64,000 nt of DNA, taken from positions 744,001 through 808,000 of the forward strand of contig NZ_BSNM01000016.1 in NCBI RefSeq assembly GCF_030159995.1, read 5' to 3'. Numbering within the stretch: position 1 is the first letter of the stretch; every line of letters begins with the position of its first letter. The notes under the pieces were generated by a model that was given only the letters and a program-made list of their open reading frames with translations, did no database searches and was not told the DNA's origin. Shown here piece by piece: positions 41,307-50,994 of this stretch. The position numbers and the translations under genes are program-made. The stretch comes from Litoribrevibacter albus. GTDB lineage: Bacteria > Pseudomonadota > Gammaproteobacteria > Pseudomonadales > Litoribrevibacteraceae.

Positions 41307-42017
41307 GTGAAAGTTGTTAAGAATTTGGTAGCGTCTGCGGCGTTAACTTTGTCGGTTGGGGGGATCGCGGCTGAGTCTGACGTTCAGCCCGTGGCAATGA
41401 CGGATCAGCAAAAATTAAGTTATGCCATTGGCGTTGTGTTTGGGGCCAGGCTACAACAAGAAACCAATCAGCTGGATATGACCGTGTTTGAACAAGGGTT
41501 GCGTGACAGTTACCAAGGGCAACCTCTGAAATTATCTGATCAGCAAATTAAGGATGCCTTTGAGCGCTATCGTTTGTCTCAGGAAGCTGCTCGTAAAGAT
41601 CAGGAAGCGGCCTTTGAACAATTGGCTCAGGCAAACTTTGAACGTGGTCAAAAATTTCTGAAAGAGAATCTCAAATCGTCCAGTGTTCAGGAGATCGAGC
41701 CCGGGCTTCAATTCGAAGTTGTGAAAGAGGGAACGGGTGCGCATCCAGGACTAGAGGATACTGTGGCCGTTCACTACCAAGGCCAGTTATTGAATGGTGA
41801 TGTGTTTGACACTTCTCGTCAGCTTGAAAAGCCAGTTCAATTTCAGGTTAAGCAAGCCCCTGCAAGTTGGGTGAAAATTTTGCCTAAGATGTCCGTAGGC
41901 TCTGTATGGCGAGTTTGGGTATCCCCTGAACTGGGCTTTGGTTCTGGTGGCGCAGGACCGGTCGGACCTAACGAAGTCTTAGAATATGAGCTGGAATTGG
42001 TTGCTGTAAACCCTTAG
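41307..42017 (+). CDS. FKBP-type peptidyl-prolyl isomerase, Mip/FkpA-like
   Basis: A 236-residue periplasmic isomerase. A signal peptide (SAALTLSVGGIAA) is followed by the N-terminal dimerisation domain (KLSYAIGVVFGARL to about 130, long helix) and a C-terminal FKBP domain (about 140-235) with VAVHYQGQLLNGDVFDTS and SPELGFGSGGAGPVGPNEVLEYELEL. It speeds proline isomerisation and acts as a chaperone for envelope proteins. In the FKBP domain the usual I(I)PGW aromatic region reads VKILPKMSVGSVWRVW, with some changes. The GTG start follows AGGTGAAGA. Confidence 0.9.
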   Translation: MKVVKNLVASAALTLSVGGIAAESDVQPVAMTDQQKLSYAIGVVFGARLQQETNQLDMTVFEQGLRDSYQGQPLKLSDQQIKDAFERYRLSQEAARKDQEAAFEQLAQANFERGQKFLKENLKSSSVQEIEPGLQFEVVKEGTGAHPGLEDTVAVHYQGQLLNGDVFDTSRQLEKPVQFQVKQAPASWVKILPKMSVGSVWRVWVSPELGFGSGGAGPVGPNEVLEYELELVAVNP

Positions 42018-42050
42018 TGAGACGTCTGGATTTATCTCTTAATTCAGTCG

Positions 42051-43061
42051 CTAAGGTAATTCAAAGTGGTTGAGTAAGCCATTGGAGCCCAGAGCCACCA
42101 GTTTCTTGCCGGAAACAAATGCCAGGTCGGTGACATAGCTGCTTTCGCGATACACGTTCGGGCGAATGTGCATGCGCCATTTGCCCAGCAGTTCCCCTGT
42201 GGTTGCATCGTGTAGTTGGATGTGACCATCAAACAACCCCAAAGCAATGCGTTTATTATCTGGTGAAAAGCGTGCAGCTGAGATGCGCTGTCTTTGGGTG
42301 TTGGTGGTTGCAATGGTGTTGCCGGTATTCAGATCATACAGATAACCATTATCCATATAAGCCGCAACAAAAATAACATCACCTGTGTGGTTGCTGGTGA
42401 CCACATCGACCGGGAAATTGTGTTCCCAGCTTCGGATCTTTTGCCCCGTTCGCCAATTCCACAAGTTAGCGGTCATGTCCTCTGATCCTGTCAGTAAGTA
42501 GTCACTTTTAGGCATGAAATAGACTGAGCGAATGGTATGTTCGTGGGCCAGCGATCGGACAATCTGACCCGCTTTAAGATCAAAAATACTCGCGAGATTA
42601 TCTTCCCGCCCCAGGGCGGCTACCTGACCATTCGGATGGAGGGCGAGCGAATGAAGTCGGCTGGGGACAGTCCAGTAGCCGAGTGATCTGCCGGTATCGG
42701 CGTTCCAGGCAACAATGGATTTTGTATCGGCGGTAAGAGCCACCGATCCACTTGGAGATAAGGCTGTCTGAGCCAGGTCAGAATAGCCATTGGAATCATG
42801 GTTCCAATTATAGAGCCGTTCGTTCTTTTCTGTGCTCCAGAATGATCCTCCGTGATTGATGGAGGCAATGACGGCATGAGCACCTTGTCGGTCTAAATTA
42901 CCGTCTCGGATACCTTGAATGGCATATTCTTCATACCGACTGGGTGGTTCGCCGCTACATGCAGTGAGAAGTGAACCCATCACGACTACGCTGAAAAAAC
43001 GTCTAAAGAGCAATGCTCGTTGTCTTTTTGTGTGAAGGGCTGGCATGCAGTCTGATCTCAT
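42051..43061 (-). CDS. WD40 beta-propeller lipoprotein
   Basis: A 336-residue protein. A lipobox LLTACS (Cys35) is preceded by a long, Arg-rich N-region. The mature part is a WD40-type propeller with repeated units of about 40 residues, for example SVYFMPKSDYLLTGSEDMTA, RISAARFSPDNKRIALGLFD and ALSPSGSVALTADTKSI. Propellers are protein-interaction platforms; the partner is unknown. Start codons at 43061 and 43046 are both possible; the second would give a shorter leader and neither has a strong ribosome site. It is convergent with the FKBP gene. Confidence 0.82.
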   Translation of the reverse strand: MRSDCMPALHTKRQRALLFRRFFSVVVMGSLLTACSGEPPSRYEEYAIQGIRDGNLDRQGAHAVIASINHGGSFWSTEKNERLYNWNHDSNGYSDLAQTALSPSGSVALTADTKSIVAWNADTGRSLGYWTVPSRLHSLALHPNGQVAALGREDNLASIFDLKAGQIVRSLAHEHTIRSVYFMPKSDYLLTGSEDMTANLWNWRTGQKIRSWEHNFPVDVVTSNHTGDVIFVAAYMDNGYLYDLNTGNTIATTNTQRQRISAARFSPDNKRIALGLFDGHIQLHDATTGELLGKWRMHIRPNVYRESSYVTDLAFVSGKKLVALGSNGLLNHFELP

Positions 43062-43131
43062 TAGATGTTGAATCTGGAAGCGTTAAGCTTAAGTCTAGCT
43101 TCGAATATCGAAATCCAATATCGGTTAAGGC

Positions 43132-43179
43132 CGGTATTAGTGATAACCGCTATTAGTGATAACCGATATTAGCAGCTAG
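43132..43179. repeat. 16-bp tandem repeats upstream of the WD40 gene (~2.5 units)
   Basis: CGGTATTAGTGATAAC (43132-43147) and CGCTATTAGTGATAAC (43148-43163) are followed by a diverged CGATATTAGCAGCTAG. A perfect 7-bp stem AGAACTG-ATAA-CAGTTCT follows at about 43177-43194. The block lies between the WD40 gene start and the rsd gene end. Confidence 0.85.
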
Positions 43180-43295
43180 AACTGATAACAGTTCTAACCT
43201 GTTAATGCTTATAAGAGGGTTTCGGCAGAAGCCAGATCGACTTTAACAACTCGAACAAATTGATTCCCGAGCGAGGCAGCCATAGCTGGTTTGCC

Positions 43296-43769
43296 TTAGG
43301 CAACCAGCTCTCTATGGCTATTGTGTAAACATTCGATTAACTGATCTTCAAGTACAAAGCGTTCTTCTAAGGCTTCACCCAGCAAAGATAACTTCTCAGG
43401 TAGGACTTCGAGCAAGTTGGTTTCATGCACGCTGTTGTCGTATTCGTCATTGAAGTCTAATGCGATTTCGGTGGTTTCCTGAATTTTAGGAAAGAGGCGT
43501 TCGGCCAGTTCAATACCGCCATCGTTGAATTCGTTCGCTTCTTTAATCAGCTGTTCGTAAACTTCAAAATGTCCCGCAGAAACGTAGTCTACTAATACCT
43601 GACACAGCTTTTGAATGTTTGAAGAGTAAGTGGATTCTTCGTGTTCGCGAGTGATGCTGCTAAGTTCACAATATAAGACAATGAGTTCCTGGCGTTCTGC
43701 TAACCAACGGTCAATAATCTCACTGACACCGCCCCAACGTTCTTTTGCGGATTTACAATTTTCTAGCAT
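43296..43769 (-). CDS. rsd: Regulator of sigma D, Rsd/AlgQ
   Basis: A 157-residue anti-sigma factor. The sequence MLENCKSAKERWGGVSEIIDRWLAERQELIVLYCEL matches Rsd/AlgQ at its N-terminal helices, and the length fits. Rsd binds RpoD to favour alternative sigma factors in stationary phase, and AlgQ in Pseudomonas influences alginate and virulence genes. The start at 43769 follows AGGGAAG; a longer in-frame start adds twelve residues. dsbB lies 190 bp upstream on the same strand, an arrangement also known in pseudomonads. Confidence 0.9.
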   Translation of the reverse strand: MLENCKSAKERWGGVSEIIDRWLAERQELIVLYCELSSITREHEESTYSSNIQKLCQVLVDYVSAGHFEVYEQLIKEANEFNDGGIELAERLFPKIQETTEIALDFNDEYDNSVHETNLLEVLPEKLSLLGEALEERFVLEDQLIECLHNSHRELVA

Positions 43770-43958
43770 ATGTGTCTTCCCTTGTTTGCCAGTCGTTGCT
43801 GGCATTAATAATCGTTATGGGGCTATTAAATCGTTTTGCTTTGCTAAGTGGTGGTTTCCTTCTGGGGGAAACTCAACCACTCTTTTTTATCCCTGTTTCT
43901 AGAATCTACTGATTTTCGAAGAGGCTTGTCAATAACATTCAACACTTCAAACGGGCGT

Positions 43959-44456
43959 TTACTTTGAGGTTCTCCAAAGAAGGGCGGAATAGACGCAATA
44001 ACCGAGGAAGACAATGATCATCCAATTGGGCATGGTCAAGCCAAGGAAGTCCCAGCTGATTTCAGTGCAGGATGCTGAGCCTGTCAGCATGTACGTTAGA
44101 ATTTCCTGGAACGGAAGAATGTCCAGCATGTATTCCAGCGGAGCACCACAATCAGGGATGTCTTCCGGTGGATAAGCCTGAATCCAGCTGTGTCGAGCGG
44201 CAATAGCGACACCGGCGATACTGACCAGACCGGCAACACAGGCGTAGATGGTTCGGCCGAGTGGCTTTTCCGGATTATGAATGGCAGCAATCAGCGCAAC
44301 CCAACCTAGAACGAACACTACAATGCGTTGCATCATGCACATCGGACAAGGTTCGAGACCTACAACCAGCTCGAAATAATATGCCGCCGCTAAAAGGGCG
44401 ATGGAAACCAACACTGTGATCGAAGATAGGGCGCGAAAATTGGTAAGAAAAAACAT
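43959..44456 (-). CDS. dsbB: Disulfide bond formation protein B
   Basis: A 165-residue inner-membrane protein with four hydrophobic helices. The first redox pair is CPMC (Cys37, Cys40) followed by MMQR, and the second is Cys103 and Cys130 in PPEDIPDCGAP and SASC. These pass electrons from DsbA to ubiquinone or menaquinone. Length and cysteine layout fit the Pseudomonas DsbB/DsbH type. dsbA is not in the window. rsd follows on the same strand. Confidence 0.95.
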   Translation of the reverse strand: MFFLTNFRALSSITVLVSIALLAAAYYFELVVGLEPCPMCMMQRIVVFVLGWVALIAAIHNPEKPLGRTIYACVAGLVSIAGVAIAARHSWIQAYPPEDIPDCGAPLEYMLDILPFQEILTYMLTGSASCTEISWDFLGLTMPNWMIIVFLGYCVYSALLWRTSK

Positions 44457-44618
44457 GATGGGTATTTTCCGGTTAGCTTGATTACGTTATAAATACTACA
44501 TTAAGAGATGTAGAAACAAGTACTTAGTGTTTGTTGGAACTTTGTTTACTGATTTAGTTCAATAACTGACACCGTATTGGTTATTGGTGTGTTAATCCAG
44601 TTTGAGGGGAGAAAATTT

Positions 44619-45008
44619 ATGGTTAAGCGTTATTTGGGCATCTTGTGTATGGCACTTATGTTGGGTGCCGGAAACAGTTATGCGGTCTCCTTCGTAAACT
44701 TTGATGAACACTTTACGACCAACTTTGGTGATCCTGAAAAACCGAAGTTAAGTTATCTTCGAGTCAACGTGGCTCTGAAGGTGGATAACGACACGATTGC
44801 CACTCAAGTGCGTAATCATACGCCTTATATTCGTGACCTTATTATCTCTCATTTGGTCAAACAGCAAGTGGATACAGTGCGTACGGCCGAGGCAAAGAAT
44901 CAGATGTTGCAAGATATTCTGGCAGAAATTCAGGCGTTCTTGACGGAAGAGGAAGGCGATTCTCTAGTTCAAGAAGTATTGTTTACTGAGTTTATTGTTC
45001 AGGAATAA
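44619..45008 (+). CDS. FliL-like secreted protein
   Basis: A 129-residue protein with a signal peptide (LGILCMALMLGAGNSYA, mature from about residue 23). The mature domain, with LSYLRVNVALKVDNDTIATQVRNHTPYIRDLIISHL, fits the periplasmic stomatin-like fold of FliL, but the protein has a cleavable leader instead of the FliL transmembrane anchor. No flagellar genes are adjacent. This non-flagellar FliL-like group is common in gammaproteobacteria and has no established role. The start at 44619 follows GAGGGGAG. It is divergent from dsbB. Confidence 0.82.
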   Translation: MVKRYLGILCMALMLGAGNSYAVSFVNFDEHFTTNFGDPEKPKLSYLRVNVALKVDNDTIATQVRNHTPYIRDLIISHLVKQQVDTVRTAEAKNQMLQDILAEIQAFLTEEEGDSLVQEVLFTEFIVQE

Positions 45009-45120
45009 ACGTTCAGAGAAAAGGAATCTTGTCAGATATCCTGTCAGCGATGTAGCGTTTAGAAAAGGGAATGAGAGAGGATTAGCCGTTGTGGAGGTAT
45101 TGGCTAACAAATAGGTGCGA

Positions 45121-45309
45121 TTAGGCCGTCAGGCGTTCCTGATGCTCTTCAAAATACTCGTTGCCATCATCCCGGCCTGCTTCCCAGGCGGCAATGAGTA
45201 CTTCAGTAGTGTATGGACAGTGTTCTTGGCTACCAGTAACTCCCGTCATGTAGCCACGCCGGTAGGCTTTGTCCATAGACTCAAGTGAATAGTTTTTATC
45301 GTTCAGCAA
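45121..45309 (-). CDS. rmf: Ribosome modulation factor family protein
   Basis: A 62-residue protein with the RMF pattern: AYRRGYMTGVTG, then CPYTTEVLIAAW and GRDDG, close to E. coli RMF (RGYQAGIAG...CPYQ...W..GW). RMF forms inactive 100S ribosome dimers in stationary phase by covering the anti-Shine-Dalgarno region. The C-terminal acidic tail and N-terminal extension make it longer than the 55-residue E. coli protein and unusually acidic for RMF. The start appears to be TTG at 45309 with GGAG nine bases before it; an internal ATG gives a shorter protein. The divergence from canonical RMF basicity leaves some doubt. Confidence 0.72.
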   Translation of the reverse strand: MLNDKNYSLESMDKAYRRGYMTGVTGSQEHCPYTTEVLIAAWEAGRDDGNEYFEEHQERLTA

Positions 45310-45440
45310 AATGAAACACTCCGTTTTGCGTTAATAAACAATAAGTTACAAAAAGGTTACACTTCGTAACTGTAGCAAAATTATTTAGAGTGTGAAGCCA
45401 AATTCTAAAGAAATGTGAAGTTTTGCAATTCTTTCTATAG

Positions 45441-47009
45441 TTAAGTGTTAGAAAAGTCTTCTAAGTATTTGATAAAACTTAACTTATCTGATTTTTCAAT
45501 ATTTTCTTGTTCCCCTATCGAAAGTTGGCTTTTTTCAGTCATTTCCTGAATAAAAGACTGTGAGAGGGGATATTCGGACAGTTCTTTAGCGTGTCGACGG
45601 CTCATTTCCAGGCCAAACTCATGGAAACTGGCGTTATTTTCGGTCATCCAGTCGATTTGCTGATGCGATGGCAGTAGTTCTGGAGCGCTTAATAGCGTGT
45701 GGTAGTGCTTGATGGCGTCAGAGAAAGACTCAGAGCGATGACTTTGATCGAGGATGTCTGCTACCTGAGCCATTTGTTCGAAGATCAGGCCGCCTTCACC
45801 TTTGATAGAGAAGGATTGCCCTTCCAATAGAATGCGTTTGTTCGGATCAGCACCTTCGTAAGCCATACCCACCATGTTTTGAGCAAGACGATTACATTCA
45901 GCCGGTTCTACCTCCGGGCTGTCAGCCAATAGGCAGAAGGTCAGGAAGGTATCCATAAAGGCAATTTGTCTGGTATCGATTCCTGTGGCCAAGAATGGGT
46001 TGATGTCCAAACAGCGTACTTCGATGTACTCCACGCCTCGGGAAGAGAGTGCTTCTAACGGTTTCTCGTTGGCTTGTGTGGTCCGTTTAGGACGAATGTC
46101 GCTGTAAAATTCATTTTCGATCTGAAGCAGGTTGGTATTAAGTTGATTAAAACCGCCCTGATTGTTTTGTACTCCCAACTCTTCATAAGGAAGATGCGGT
46201 GTCTTAACGGCATGGGATAGGGTGTAGATATAATTTTCCAGACTGTTATAACAAATGGTCAGATCCGATTGAGCACTGTTCTGATAGCCAAGGTCACTCA
46301 TGCGAAGCGAAGTGCCTTTAGGGGCATACAAGGTATCGGGCAGCCCTGATTGCAGTTTGTGGGTCTTACCGTCTACGAAACTTGCGCTTACTGCTGGGGA
46401 GGCGCCAAATAAATAAATCAGCAACCATGAGTAGCGCTTAAAGTTACGAATCAAACCAAAATAACGTTCTGAACGAAAATCTTGTACCGATTGCTTATCA
46501 CCCAGCAATGCCTGGTATTTTTCCCAGAAGCTATCAGGCATGGAGTAGTTGTAATGAATGCCGGCAATACTTTGCATCAAGCGACCGTATCTGTGCCATA
46601 GGCCGTGGCGATAGACATGCTTGAGTTGACCAATGTTGGAACTTCCGTATTCAGCAATACGAATGTCCAATTCGTTGGCAATATGGCACGGCATACTGCA
46701 ACCCCAAATCAGCTCGTCATCCAGATTCTGCTGAGTGAATGCATGCAAACGATATAGAAAGTCTGCCGTTTCGTTCGGGCTGGTCAGTGCCGGGGTGATG
46801 AACTCCAGCAGTGCTTCGGAGTAATCCGTGGTAATGTGCGGGTGAGTCAGTGCAGAACCAAGCGCTTTTGGATGATCTTTTTGAGAGATTCGCCCCTGAC
46901 GATCGACCCTGAGCCCTTCCTTTTCCAACCCTCGACGAATGTGTGCAAAATCCGTCTGGTAGTCTGGAGCCATTAACTGTTCTAAATGGGTTGGATTAAT
47001 ATGTGGCAA
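45441..47009 (-). CDS. gshA: Glutamate-cysteine ligase
   Basis: A 522-residue GshA of the gammaproteobacterial type. RRGLEKEGLRV near the N-terminus and TTDYSEALLEFITP are family signatures, and VEVRCLDINPF-type metal/substrate residues appear as YIEVRCLDINPFLATG (about 325-340). The enzyme joins glutamate and cysteine in the first step of glutathione synthesis, using ATP and Mg. gshB is not in the window. It is followed by the rmf-like gene on the same strand. Confidence 0.96.
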   Translation of the reverse strand: MPHINPTHLEQLMAPDYQTDFAHIRRGLEKEGLRVDRQGRISQKDHPKALGSALTHPHITTDYSEALLEFITPALTSPNETADFLYRLHAFTQQNLDDELIWGCSMPCHIANELDIRIAEYGSSNIGQLKHVYRHGLWHRYGRLMQSIAGIHYNYSMPDSFWEKYQALLGDKQSVQDFRSERYFGLIRNFKRYSWLLIYLFGASPAVSASFVDGKTHKLQSGLPDTLYAPKGTSLRMSDLGYQNSAQSDLTICYNSLENYIYTLSHAVKTPHLPYEELGVQNNQGGFNQLNTNLLQIENEFYSDIRPKRTTQANEKPLEALSSRGVEYIEVRCLDINPFLATGIDTRQIAFMDTFLTFCLLADSPEVEPAECNRLAQNMVGMAYEGADPNKRILLEGQSFSIKGEGGLIFEQMAQVADILDQSHRSESFSDAIKHYHTLLSAPELLPSHQQIDWMTENNASFHEFGLEMSRRHAKELSEYPLSQSFIQEMTEKSQLSIGEQENIEKSDKLSFIKYLEDFSNT

Positions 47010-47167
47010 GGGACGTTCCTTTCATTAGCGGTTACGCAGAAGTCATGAACCGGCAATAATACTGTAACTGAGATCAGACTTGTAATATTGATTCGGCGAA
47101 TAGCTCAGACAGGCTTGGCCCGTCTATCCTAGGTTGGTCGCACAAGTAATAAAAAAGTTGCATAGAA

Positions 47168-47204
47168 ATCTTCCTGAGCAGGCATGATACCTGGTCAGGA
47201 AGAT
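47168..47204 (-). terminator. Terminator after tex
   Basis: ATCTTCCTGA (47168-47177) and TCAGGAAGAT (47195-47204) form a 10-bp stem extended by CAGG/CCTG. On the minus strand it is followed after 11 bases by a T-run (TTTTTT). It lies 22 bp after the tex stop. Confidence 0.65.
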
Positions 47205-47225
47205 CACTGGAGGGTGAAAAACGAC

Positions 47226-49547
47226 TTATAGACGCTTGTTGCCCTTCTTCTGAGCTTGTGCAAACAACGAGGCCATGGTGCCATTGCCTGCTGACTGTGT
47301 TGATTGCTTTGGTGCTCTAGGTTGTTTGCTGGTGTTTCTTGTTGCCGTGTTGGACGCACCGCGCTTGTCTGTCTGTTCATTGGCGTCGTCACTCATTCGC
47401 ATCGACAAACCGATGCGCTTGCGAGGGACATCCACTTCCATTACTTTCACCTTCACGATGTCGCCGGCTTTTACAACCTGGCGAGGATCACTGATGAAGG
47501 TATCCGACAACGCAGAGATGTGAACCAAGCCGTCCTGGTGAACGCCAATATCAACGAAAGCACCAAAGTTGGTAACGTTGGTGACCACGCCTTCCAGAAC
47601 CATGTTGCCTTTCAAATCGGCAATGGTTTCTACGCCTTCCAGGAAGGTTGCCGCTTTGAACTCAGGGCGAGGGTCTCGTCCTGGTTTTTCCAGTTCTTTA
47701 AGGATGTCGACAACGGTTGGCAGACCAAACTGATCACTCACAAACGATTCTGCATTTACTGCACGCAGGGTAGGCGCATCACCGATCAGGGATTTAACGT
47801 CTGCACGTTGTGCCTGAGCTATCTCTGTCACCAAAGAATAGGATTCAGGGTGAACGCTGGAAGCATCCAGAGGATTGCTGCCATTCATAATTCGCAAGAA
47901 ACCTGCAGCCTGTTCGAAGGCTTTTGGTCCCAGACGAGGAACCGACTTCAGATCGTCGCGAGAGCCAAACTGACCATGTTGATCACGGTAACTGACGATG
48001 TTATTGGCGATGGTGCTGTTCAGCCCGGAAACTCGACTTAATAGTGGTGCAGAAGCAGTGTTCAGGTCGACACCGACGCCGTTCACACAGTCTTCAATCA
48101 CAGTGTCCAGGCTGCGAGCCAACTCGGTTTGGCTGACGTCGTGCTGGTATTGACCTACACCGATGGACTTGGGCTCGATTTTTACCAGCTCGGCAAGAGG
48201 ATCTTGTAAGCGACGAGCGATGGAGACTGCGCCACGAATCGTTACGTCCAGATCCGGGAATTCTTTGGCCGCAAACTCTGATGCGGAGTAAACCGATGCG
48301 CCAGCTTCGTTCACTACAATCTTGGTGAGTTTAAGCTCTGGATGTTTTTTGATTAGTTCGCCAGCCAGTTTGTCGGTTTCACGGGATGCGGTTCCGTTAC
48401 CGATGCTGATCAGTTCCACCGAGTGCTTTTTACACAGGGCTGCAAGAATCTGAATGGCTTGATCCCACTTTCTTTGAGGTTCGTGTGGGAAAATGGCACC
48501 GTGGTCGACCACTTTACCGGTTGCATCAACGACGGCTACTTTTACACCGGTTCTGAAGCCTGGGTCCAACCCTAATGTGGCGCGTGGGCCGGCGGGTGCC
48601 GCCAATAGCAGATCTTTCAGGTTTTGAGAGAATACCTTAATGGCTTCGCCTTCCGCAGTTTCGCGAACGCGACCCATCAGTTCGGTTTCCAGATGCGTCA
48701 GCAGTTTTACACGCCAGGTCCAGCGGACCACTTCGCGCAACCAGCTATCCGCCGGGCGGCCTTTATCTTCAATTAACCAGAAGTCGGCAATCATCTGTTC
48801 GCAAGGTGAACTTTTCAGTTCCGGATCGCCCACTTGAATATTGAAACTTAGCACACCTTCATTGCGGCCACGTAGAATAGCTAACGCACGGTGACTTGGT
48901 ACGGACTTCAATGGCTCATCGTGTTCAAAATAGTCACGGAATTTAGCACCGTCGTTTTCTTTCCCTTCGATGACTCGGACCGACAGTTGGCCGTCTTGCC
49001 AAAGGTAATTACGAAGCTTCTCCAGAAGGTTGGCGTTTTCACTGAAACGTTCCATCAGAATGTATTTCGCACCGTCCAGTGCGGCTTTTGTGTCAGCTAT
49101 ACCTTGTTCTGGATCGACATACTGAGCTGCTTCTTTTTCAGGGTCAGAAGCTGGGATTTCATAAAGAAGATCCGCAAGCGGTTCCAAACCGGCTTCTTTT
49201 GCAATTTGAGCTTTGGTGCGACGCTTTTTCTTATAAGGAAGATATAAATCTTCCAGACGATTTTTGGTGTCGGCCGCGTGAATGTCTTTCGCCAACTCAT
49301 CGGTCAGCTTGCCTTGCTCTTCGATGCTTTTAAGAATGCTTTCGCGTCGATCTTCCAGTTCTCTCAGGTAGCGTAGTCGCTCTTCCAGCAAACGCAGTTG
49401 GCTGTCATCCAATGCGCCGGTGACTTCTTTTCTGTAGCGGGCAATGAAAGGTACGGTAGCGCCTTCGTCTAACAAGGCCACTGAGGCTTCGACTTGTCGT
49501 TGTTGAACGCTTAGCTCATTAGCGATGGTTTGAAAAATTCGATCCAT
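47226..49547 (-). CDS. tex: Tex RNA-binding transcriptional accessory protein
   Basis: A 773-residue Tex homologue. The N-terminal helical region starts [17 protein letters not shown], a central YqgF-like nuclease fold has [18 protein letters not shown], helix-hairpin-helix motifs are at [19 protein letters not shown] and a C-terminal S1 domain holds [19 protein letters not shown] (about 660-720). The tail is Asn/Thr/Gln-rich. Tex binds nucleic acid and supports transcription and pathogenicity genes in several genera. Length is typical. It stands alone with its own terminator. Confidence 0.96.
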   Translation of the reverse strand: MDRIFQTIANELSVQQRQVEASVALLDEGATVPFIARYRKEVTGALDDSQLRLLEERLRYLRELEDRRESILKSIEEQGKLTDELAKDIHAADTKNRLEDLYLPYKKKRRTKAQIAKEAGLEPLADLLYEIPASDPEKEAAQYVDPEQGIADTKAALDGAKYILMERFSENANLLEKLRNYLWQDGQLSVRVIEGKENDGAKFRDYFEHDEPLKSVPSHRALAILRGRNEGVLSFNIQVGDPELKSSPCEQMIADFWLIEDKGRPADSWLREVVRWTWRVKLLTHLETELMGRVRETAEGEAIKVFSQNLKDLLLAAPAGPRATLGLDPGFRTGVKVAVVDATGKVVDHGAIFPHEPQRKWDQAIQILAALCKKHSVELISIGNGTASRETDKLAGELIKKHPELKLTKIVVNEAGASVYSASEFAAKEFPDLDVTIRGAVSIARRLQDPLAELVKIEPKSIGVGQYQHDVSQTELARSLDTVIEDCVNGVGVDLNTASAPLLSRVSGLNSTIANNIVSYRDQHGQFGSRDDLKSVPRLGPKAFEQAAGFLRIMNGSNPLDASSVHPESYSLVTEIAQAQRADVKSLIGDAPTLRAVNAESFVSDQFGLPTVVDILKELEKPGRDPRPEFKAATFLEGVETIADLKGNMVLEGVVTNVTNFGAFVDIGVHQDGLVHISALSDTFISDPRQVVKAGDIVKVKVMEVDVPRKRIGLSMRMSDDANEQTDKRGASNTATRNTSKQPRAPKQSTQSAGNGTMASLFAQAQKKGNKRL

Positions 49548-49930
49548 AAAAATTCCGAAATTTATAAATGAAGTGACTGCCTTGGTACACGGAAAGGTAA
49601 CAATGATGCGTACCTGTGGGGCAGTAATCTAACGGTCTACGTGAAAAATAATTGTGGGCTAGTGTATACCAGCCTTAGGGTAAAACAGAAGCCACTCCGG
49701 TTAATTGGAGATCGATGGATGACACCCATCACAAGTTAAGGTGTTTGGGAATGTAAAAAGCGATGATCTTTGAGCAAATCCGTGTTGGTCGGCTGTATAG
49801 CCATAAATTAGAAAACGTCGGGATGGTATCATCTACACTTAGAACGTATTTGTGTTGATGAGTATTGTCGTCAGCGTTGCCTCCGGGCGTATTTGTAGAT
49901 GGCTCTGATTTTGTAATGTGAGTGTTCCTG
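49548..49930. other. Divergent region between tex and a binding-protein gene
   Basis: This 383-bp stretch contains no ORF with a ribosome site and no strong hairpin or regulator motif that I could identify. Confidence 0.4.
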
Positions 49931-50983
49931 ATGAAATGGTTATTCGTGTTCTTGGTGTGTTGGAATGTCGCTTATGCTGAGGAGACACCGCCTCTCAAGG
50001 TGGGTTTTGTAAATCCGGGTTTTCAGCATCAAGGCTTTTGGCAGCAAGTTTCAACGGTAATGCATGAAGCTGCCAGCCAGCTGAATATTCAATTAATCGA
50101 GGTTTTTGGAGATCGGCACTGGAAGAAGATGCTGCGTGAAGGGCAGGCGTTGTTAACCAATCAGTCATTGGATTACCTGGTTTTGGTGAACGAGCATCAA
50201 AAAGCGGGCGAACTGATGCGCTTAGCGGAGAAACAGGGTGTCCCTACTTTTCTGTTGCTCAATGGTCTGGGTGAAGACGATCCTGCGTCTGTGTATGGGA
50301 ACTGGAAGGGCAGTCTGATACCTGATAACCATTCGGCTGGTCGGGAAATGGCCGAAAGCTTGTTTAAGGCCCATTCAGGCGCTGGAAAGCTATTTACTCT
50401 CGTTGGGGATACATTAACGCCTGCTTCCTTAGATAGAACCTCGGGGTTGGATGCGGCTTTGGCACTGTATCCTGGTGTTCATGAAATTCTTCGAGGCTCC
50501 GGTCAATGGTCGGAGTCTGTCGCATACAATAAGACAAAACTGCTGTTGAATCGTGAAACTCCGGAGATGGTGTGGGCGGCCAACGATAATATAGCGTTGG
50601 GTGCCATTCGGGCGTTAAAAGAAACGGGTGTCGTTCCTGGAAAAGATGTGTCTGTGGTGGGGCTGAATTGGTCAAAAGAAGGGTTGGCGTCTGTAGAAAA
50701 AGGCGAGCTATTGATGACGCATGGTGGCCATTTTATGGCCGGAGCCTGGATGATGGTTCTGGTGTATGACGATTATCATCGCTTGGGGACGGCTAAGACC
50801 TATAATTTTCAAATGTCAGCGATTACCTCACGCAATATCAAAAAATATCAGGCGTGTTTTGGCGAAGGTCGGTGGGACAGTATCGACTTCAAGCGCTTTT
50901 CCAGAACAACGCGCAAAAAAGCATCAACCTCTCCTTATGAATTCAGTTTGTCGCGCATGATGGAGTATGCCCGAGGCTGCTGA
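49931..50983 (+). CDS. Periplasmic sugar-type substrate-binding protein
   Basis: A 350-residue protein with a signal peptide (FVFLVCWNVAYA) and a type-I periplasmic-binding fold: KVGFVNPGFQHQGFW, DYLVLVNEHQKAG, GREMAESLFKAH, WAANDNIALGAIRALKETG and VGLNWSKEGLASVEKGEL resemble ribose/galactose-type binding proteins. No ABC permease or ATPase is adjacent, so it may serve a sensor kinase or a distant transporter. Its C-terminus (residues 290-350) diverges from the family. Start ATG 49931 is used; GTG 49922 is in frame. Confidence 0.8.
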   Translation: MKWLFVFLVCWNVAYAEETPPLKVGFVNPGFQHQGFWQQVSTVMHEAASQLNIQLIEVFGDRHWKKMLREGQALLTNQSLDYLVLVNEHQKAGELMRLAEKQGVPTFLLLNGLGEDDPASVYGNWKGSLIPDNHSAGREMAESLFKAHSGAGKLFTLVGDTLTPASLDRTSGLDAALALYPGVHEILRGSGQWSESVAYNKTKLLLNRETPEMVWAANDNIALGAIRALKETGVVPGKDVSVVGLNWSKEGLASVEKGELLMTHGGHFMAGAWMMVLVYDDYHRLGTAKTYNFQMSAITSRNIKKYQACFGEGRWDSIDFKRFSRTTRKKASTSPYEFSLSRMMEYARGC

Positions 50984-50994
50984 GCTTGTGGCTT

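Noticed and set aside
47304-48041. 245-codon plus-strand frame inside tex
   Set aside because: It is the antisense shadow of the tex coding frame, which has strong family evidence.
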